In this document: positions 61,692 to 64,000 of the stretch, piece by piece
Position numbering within the stretch: the first letter of the stretch is position 1
Layout: every line of letters begins with the position of its first letter
NCBI RefSeq assembly: GCF_900591205.1
Contig: NZ_UUPU01000014.1
Coordinates: forward strand, 1 to 64,000
Origin: Pseudomonas viridiflava
GTDB lineage: Bacteria; Pseudomonadota; Gammaproteobacteria; Pseudomonadales; Pseudomonadaceae
Length of the DNA stretch: 64,000 nucleotides
Direction: 5' to 3'
Notes under the pieces: model-generated
What the model saw: only the letters and a program-made list of their open reading frames with translations
Told to the model about the DNA's origin: nothing
The model's database searches: none
Program-made: the position numbers and the translations under genes

Positions 61692-62555
61692 ATGTTGATA
61701 CGTTTGGGAATATTGCCACTGCTGTTTTGCATGAATGCCTACGCCAGCGACCCTTCGCTTGCACGCTACACCGACGCGATCAGCGCGCGCGCCAAGGGCA
61801 TTGCCCAGCTGGACAACGCAAGCATTCTCGCCGAGCAAACAACGCTGGCGCCCGTGGCCAGTGACCTGTTAATCAAGGTCAGGCCGATGATCCACAAGGG
61901 TGGCACCGGCACTGCGGTTCAGGCTTTTTTACTCGAGCAGTACCAGCAGCAGGGTTGGTTGCCGATGATGTTCGGCTTTCGAGGTTATCCGGCAGCGGTG
62001 GCGGTGTCGGTGAACAACCAACTGAGCGCGGCACCGCCTAACGACGCGCCGTTCCCGGATGCAGCGCTGGTGAAAGTCGAGTTGATCGCTGCATCAGCCA
62101 AGGCCCATGTCGCTCAGGTCTGGACCTTCGCCACACCCAATGCTACCCAGGCGCAGCGCCAGCTGTTGGCCACTGCGCGCCGTGCACTGGCAAGTGGGGT
62201 CGCCCACGTACACGGTGGCCAGCGGTTGGCTAACGTGGGCGCCGCGATTCAACAGGAGCTAGACGCGGGTCAGGCGGTCGCGGTGCGTGAGTTTGCGGGT
62301 TACGCCATGGGGCAGGCGCGAATTCAGAAGCCACAGGTGCTCGGTTACAAGGTCGAAGGGGACAGCCCGTTGATGCAGCCCGGGCAAGTGCTGAATGTGT
62401 ATGTGATTGCCAAGGCCGGCGCAGTGGGTGTGAGGTATCAGCCGCCGGACTTTTGGAGCCTGCTCTCCACCGACGGTGCAGATGGCGTGATGCTGTCGGC
62501 GATGGTCGAGGTGACGGCAGACGGGCACCGGCTGCTTAGCCGGATGCTCGATTGA
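61692..62555 (+). CDS. Secreted M24/methionine-aminopeptidase-fold pseudoenzyme
   Basis: A 287-residue protein with a signal peptide (MLIRLGILPLLFCMNAYA) followed by a full MetAP-like pita-bread domain. It aligns with E. coli MetAP over GFRGYPAAVAVSVNNQLSAA, LVKVELIAASAKAHVAQVWT, REFAGYAMGQARIQKPQVLG and the closing block. Every metal or catalytic ligand is changed: His79 to Ala113, Asp97 to Glu130, Asp108 to Ala141, His171 to Tyr204, Glu204 to Tyr237, and Glu235 to Ser269. A cytosolic N-terminal Met-removing role is excluded by both export and loss of ligands; it is probably a binding or scaffold protein. CAAGGAAGG precedes the ATG. Divergent from the B12 importer. Confidence 0.72.
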   Translation: MLIRLGILPLLFCMNAYASDPSLARYTDAISARAKGIAQLDNASILAEQTTLAPVASDLLIKVRPMIHKGGTGTAVQAFLLEQYQQQGWLPMMFGFRGYPAAVAVSVNNQLSAAPPNDAPFPDAALVKVELIAASAKAHVAQVWTFATPNATQAQRQLLATARRALASGVAHVHGGQRLANVGAAIQQELDAGQAVAVREFAGYAMGQARIQKPQVLGYKVEGDSPLMQPGQVLNVYVIAKAGAVGVRYQPPDFWSLLSTDGADGVMLSAMVEVTADGHRLLSRMLD

Positions 62556-62720
62556 TCTGCCCGACCCGCTCAGCACCTTTTGGGGTATGGCGCGGTGTGG
62601 CAATTGATCACGCGGTTGAGCGCGAGCTCCGACGACGTGACGTGTAAACACGGTGGCTCCTGCGGGGCCTGTCTTCTATGATGCGGGTCCAATGGACAGC
62701 TCTCTCACAGGGAACACACA

Positions 62721-63167
62721 GTGAAATCATTAGTCGCTCTCGCTCTTATCGCCATGCTTGCCGGTTGCGCCTCCCACGGTAAATCCGAAAATCAGATTTT
62801 TGACGAGGCCACCACTGCGTATGTTGCGTCGCTGCCTGCCAAGCCCGGCAAGGTCTACTTCTACACGACGAAAATCCCCAGCCACGGCTTGATCTCCGAC
62901 AGCATGATGATTGCCATGGCCGGGAGCGCCAACGCGACCTCGCTCAAGGAGCAACTGCTGAGCGCGAAGAACCTGAGCCGCGAGAGCGGCTTCCTGATTT
63001 TCGGCGCCAGCACCTCGGTCGACGTTGCCATTATCGGCAACGCCGTGGAAGGGCTGGATTTGAAGGGGATGCAGATCTACTACTCGGGCACTGGCGCGCA
63101 GAAAGACCAGGTGCGCACGGCGATTGAGAAGACCCAGGCGCAGTTTCACTACATCAATGCGCAATAA
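62721..63167 (+). CDS. Putative lipoprotein
   Basis: A 148-residue predicted lipoprotein: KSLVALALIAMLAGC carries lipobox MLAGC. The mature part, GKVYFYTTKIPSHGLISDSM onward, has no recognised domain; the end (GTGAQKDQVRTAIEKTQAQF) is amphipathic. GTG start after CAGGGAACACACA. No family recognised. Confidence 0.6.
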   Translation: MKSLVALALIAMLAGCASHGKSENQIFDEATTAYVASLPAKPGKVYFYTTKIPSHGLISDSMMIAMAGSANATSLKEQLLSAKNLSRESGFLIFGASTSVDVAIIGNAVEGLDLKGMQIYYSGTGAQKDQVRTAIEKTQAQFHYINAQ

Positions 63168-63176
63168 GCCGCCGCG

Positions 63177-63737
63177 TCAGCGCGTGGACATCACTGCCGG
63201 TGTCACCGGCAGTTCGGCGAACTGAGGGTTCTGCTTGAGGAAGGTTCGAACCGACTGCTCCTGCCGGTCCACGACGCACACGGCAATGCTCGGGTAGTCG
63301 ACCGTGCAGGTGCCCAGCGCCAGAACCCCGCAGTTTTTCACGCCATACACGGCGGCCGGGTGCGCAGAGAGCGGGCAGCCGTAGGTCATCTCGCCCAGGT
63401 AGTTGATCCGGCCATTGGTCACGGTAAAGCGCAGGGGTTTTGAGTAGGGCCCCATGACGCCACGACGCGAGCCCAGATCACTCACTTCATAGGTGCCGGC
63501 GGGCAGCCAGGCGGAGTAATAATCCTTGGGCCCCCAGCCGTAGGATTTACCGGTGTTTACATCGCGAAAATTCATCCAGGTGCCATACGGGCCGCCTTCG
63601 ATCAGCGCCCCCAGGACAAGGCCCGCGTTATCGGCGGAATAGACCTTAGAGTCCAGGGCCATTTCGGGTGGCAATGTCGAGCAGGCACTTACCAGGGCGG
63701 CGGCGCCGATTACAAACAGCTGACTAATTTTGTGCAT
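63177..63737 (-). CDS. Putative lipoprotein
   Basis: A 186-residue predicted lipoprotein: KISQLFVIGAAALVSAC gives lipobox LVSAC. The mature domain is rich in Gly and Tyr (NTGKSYGWGPKDYYSAWLPA) with a central Cys-rich part (YGCPLSAHPAAVYGVKNCG). Convergent with the neighbouring lipoprotein gene, 9 bp apart. Not recognised. Confidence 0.6.
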   Translation of the reverse strand: MHKISQLFVIGAAALVSACSTLPPEMALDSKVYSADNAGLVLGALIEGGPYGTWMNFRDVNTGKSYGWGPKDYYSAWLPAGTYEVSDLGSRRGVMGPYSKPLRFTVTNGRINYLGEMTYGCPLSAHPAAVYGVKNCGVLALGTCTVDYPSIAVCVVDRQEQSVRTFLKQNPQFAELPVTPAVMSTR

Positions 63738-63824
63738 TCAATCCTCGGTCCATCGAAACAAAATGTAACTTTCCCATTATGATGCGGCATTTCTCAACTC
63801 CAGCGTTAAGGATGACCCCTCACC

Positions 63825-64000
63825 ATGAGTAGTTTTTTTGCGCGCCGTGCCCTGGGTGCTACGGCGTTCGCATTGCTGTTGAGCGGCTGCAGTGTATCGG
63901 GCACTTACCCGGATGCAACCGAGCCGGATGCGGCCAAGCTGCGGTTCAGCAGTGACATGAGCAGTTCCACCCTGGCGCTGTTTGACGAGCAGCATTGCGA
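63825..64000 (+). CDS. Lipoprotein gene cut by the window end
   Basis: The first 58 codons of a gene that begins MSSFFARRALGATAFALLLS with lipobox LLSGC and continues VSGTYPDATEPDAAKLRFSS. TAAGGATGACCC precedes the ATG. Only the N-terminus is visible; the product cannot be assigned. Confidence 0.7.
   Translation, partial: MSSFFARRALGATAFALLLSGCSVSGTYPDATEPDAAKLRFSSDMSSSTLALFDEQHC

Overview
The window is chromosomal DNA from a fluorescent pseudomonad, most likely the Pseudomonas fluorescens group. I infer this from GC-rich codon use, inverted pairs of the REP sequence typical of that group (GTGGGAGGGGGCTTGC), the DUF6124 genes, and close full-length matches to known proteins such as CynR/CynT/CynS. 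No rRNA, tRNA, CRISPR array, transposase or phage structural gene was seen.

Layout. 0-11 kb: a 190-bp tandem repeat, a YeeE/YedE-type transporter with a LysR gene, a VOC protein, an isochorismatase-like hydrolase with a GlxA-type regulator, the cyanate operon (cynR, cynTS), a secreted hydrolase, msrA, and small envelope proteins. 11-22.7 kb is an accessory region of mostly small, unrelated and partly AT-richer genes: DUF6124, lipoproteins, a barstar-like protein, DUF1203, GNAT enzymes, and a two-gene islet bracketed by 38-bp inverted repeats. 22.7-33.3 kb is a two-arm catabolic cluster around a LysR gene. Its left arm is ridA-like, quinone reductase, dehydroquinase-like and flavin monooxygenase. 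Its right arm is a fused ABC permease/ATPase, a PhyH dioxygenase, a solute-binding protein, a class II aldolase, DUF1028 and an ArgE-like deacetylase. It looks like uptake and breakdown of a small nitrogenous compound whose identity I cannot determine. 33.3-41.5 kb: sulfur-scavenging genes, a HigBA-type toxin-antitoxin pair, glucarate use (gudD, gudP, FadR-type regulator), trmK and DUF3144. 41.7-58.5 kb: a chemoreceptor, a beta-propeller lactonase-like protein, an OPT transporter, GST, two MFS/LysE exporters, the redox pair qorR/qorB, a second DUF6124 gene, TspO and an esterase. 58.5-64 kb: a BtuCDF-like ABC importer read from a cobalamin riboswitch, a secreted protein with the methionine-aminopeptidase fold but no metal ligands, and lipoproteins.

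The two signals most worth following are these. (1) A ~300-nt leader lies upstream of both DUF6124 genes, and a truncated third copy lies upstream of a GNAT gene. Its stems show compensatory base changes between copies, and it carries two UUUAGUAG loops plus one complementary CUACUA loop. It looks like a structured, multi-copy cis-regulatory RNA. (2) The secreted MetAP-like protein at 61.7 kb has lost all five catalytic metal ligands while keeping the fold signatures. The catabolic cluster, with a dehydroquinase-like enzyme whose substrate loop is rewritten, comes next.
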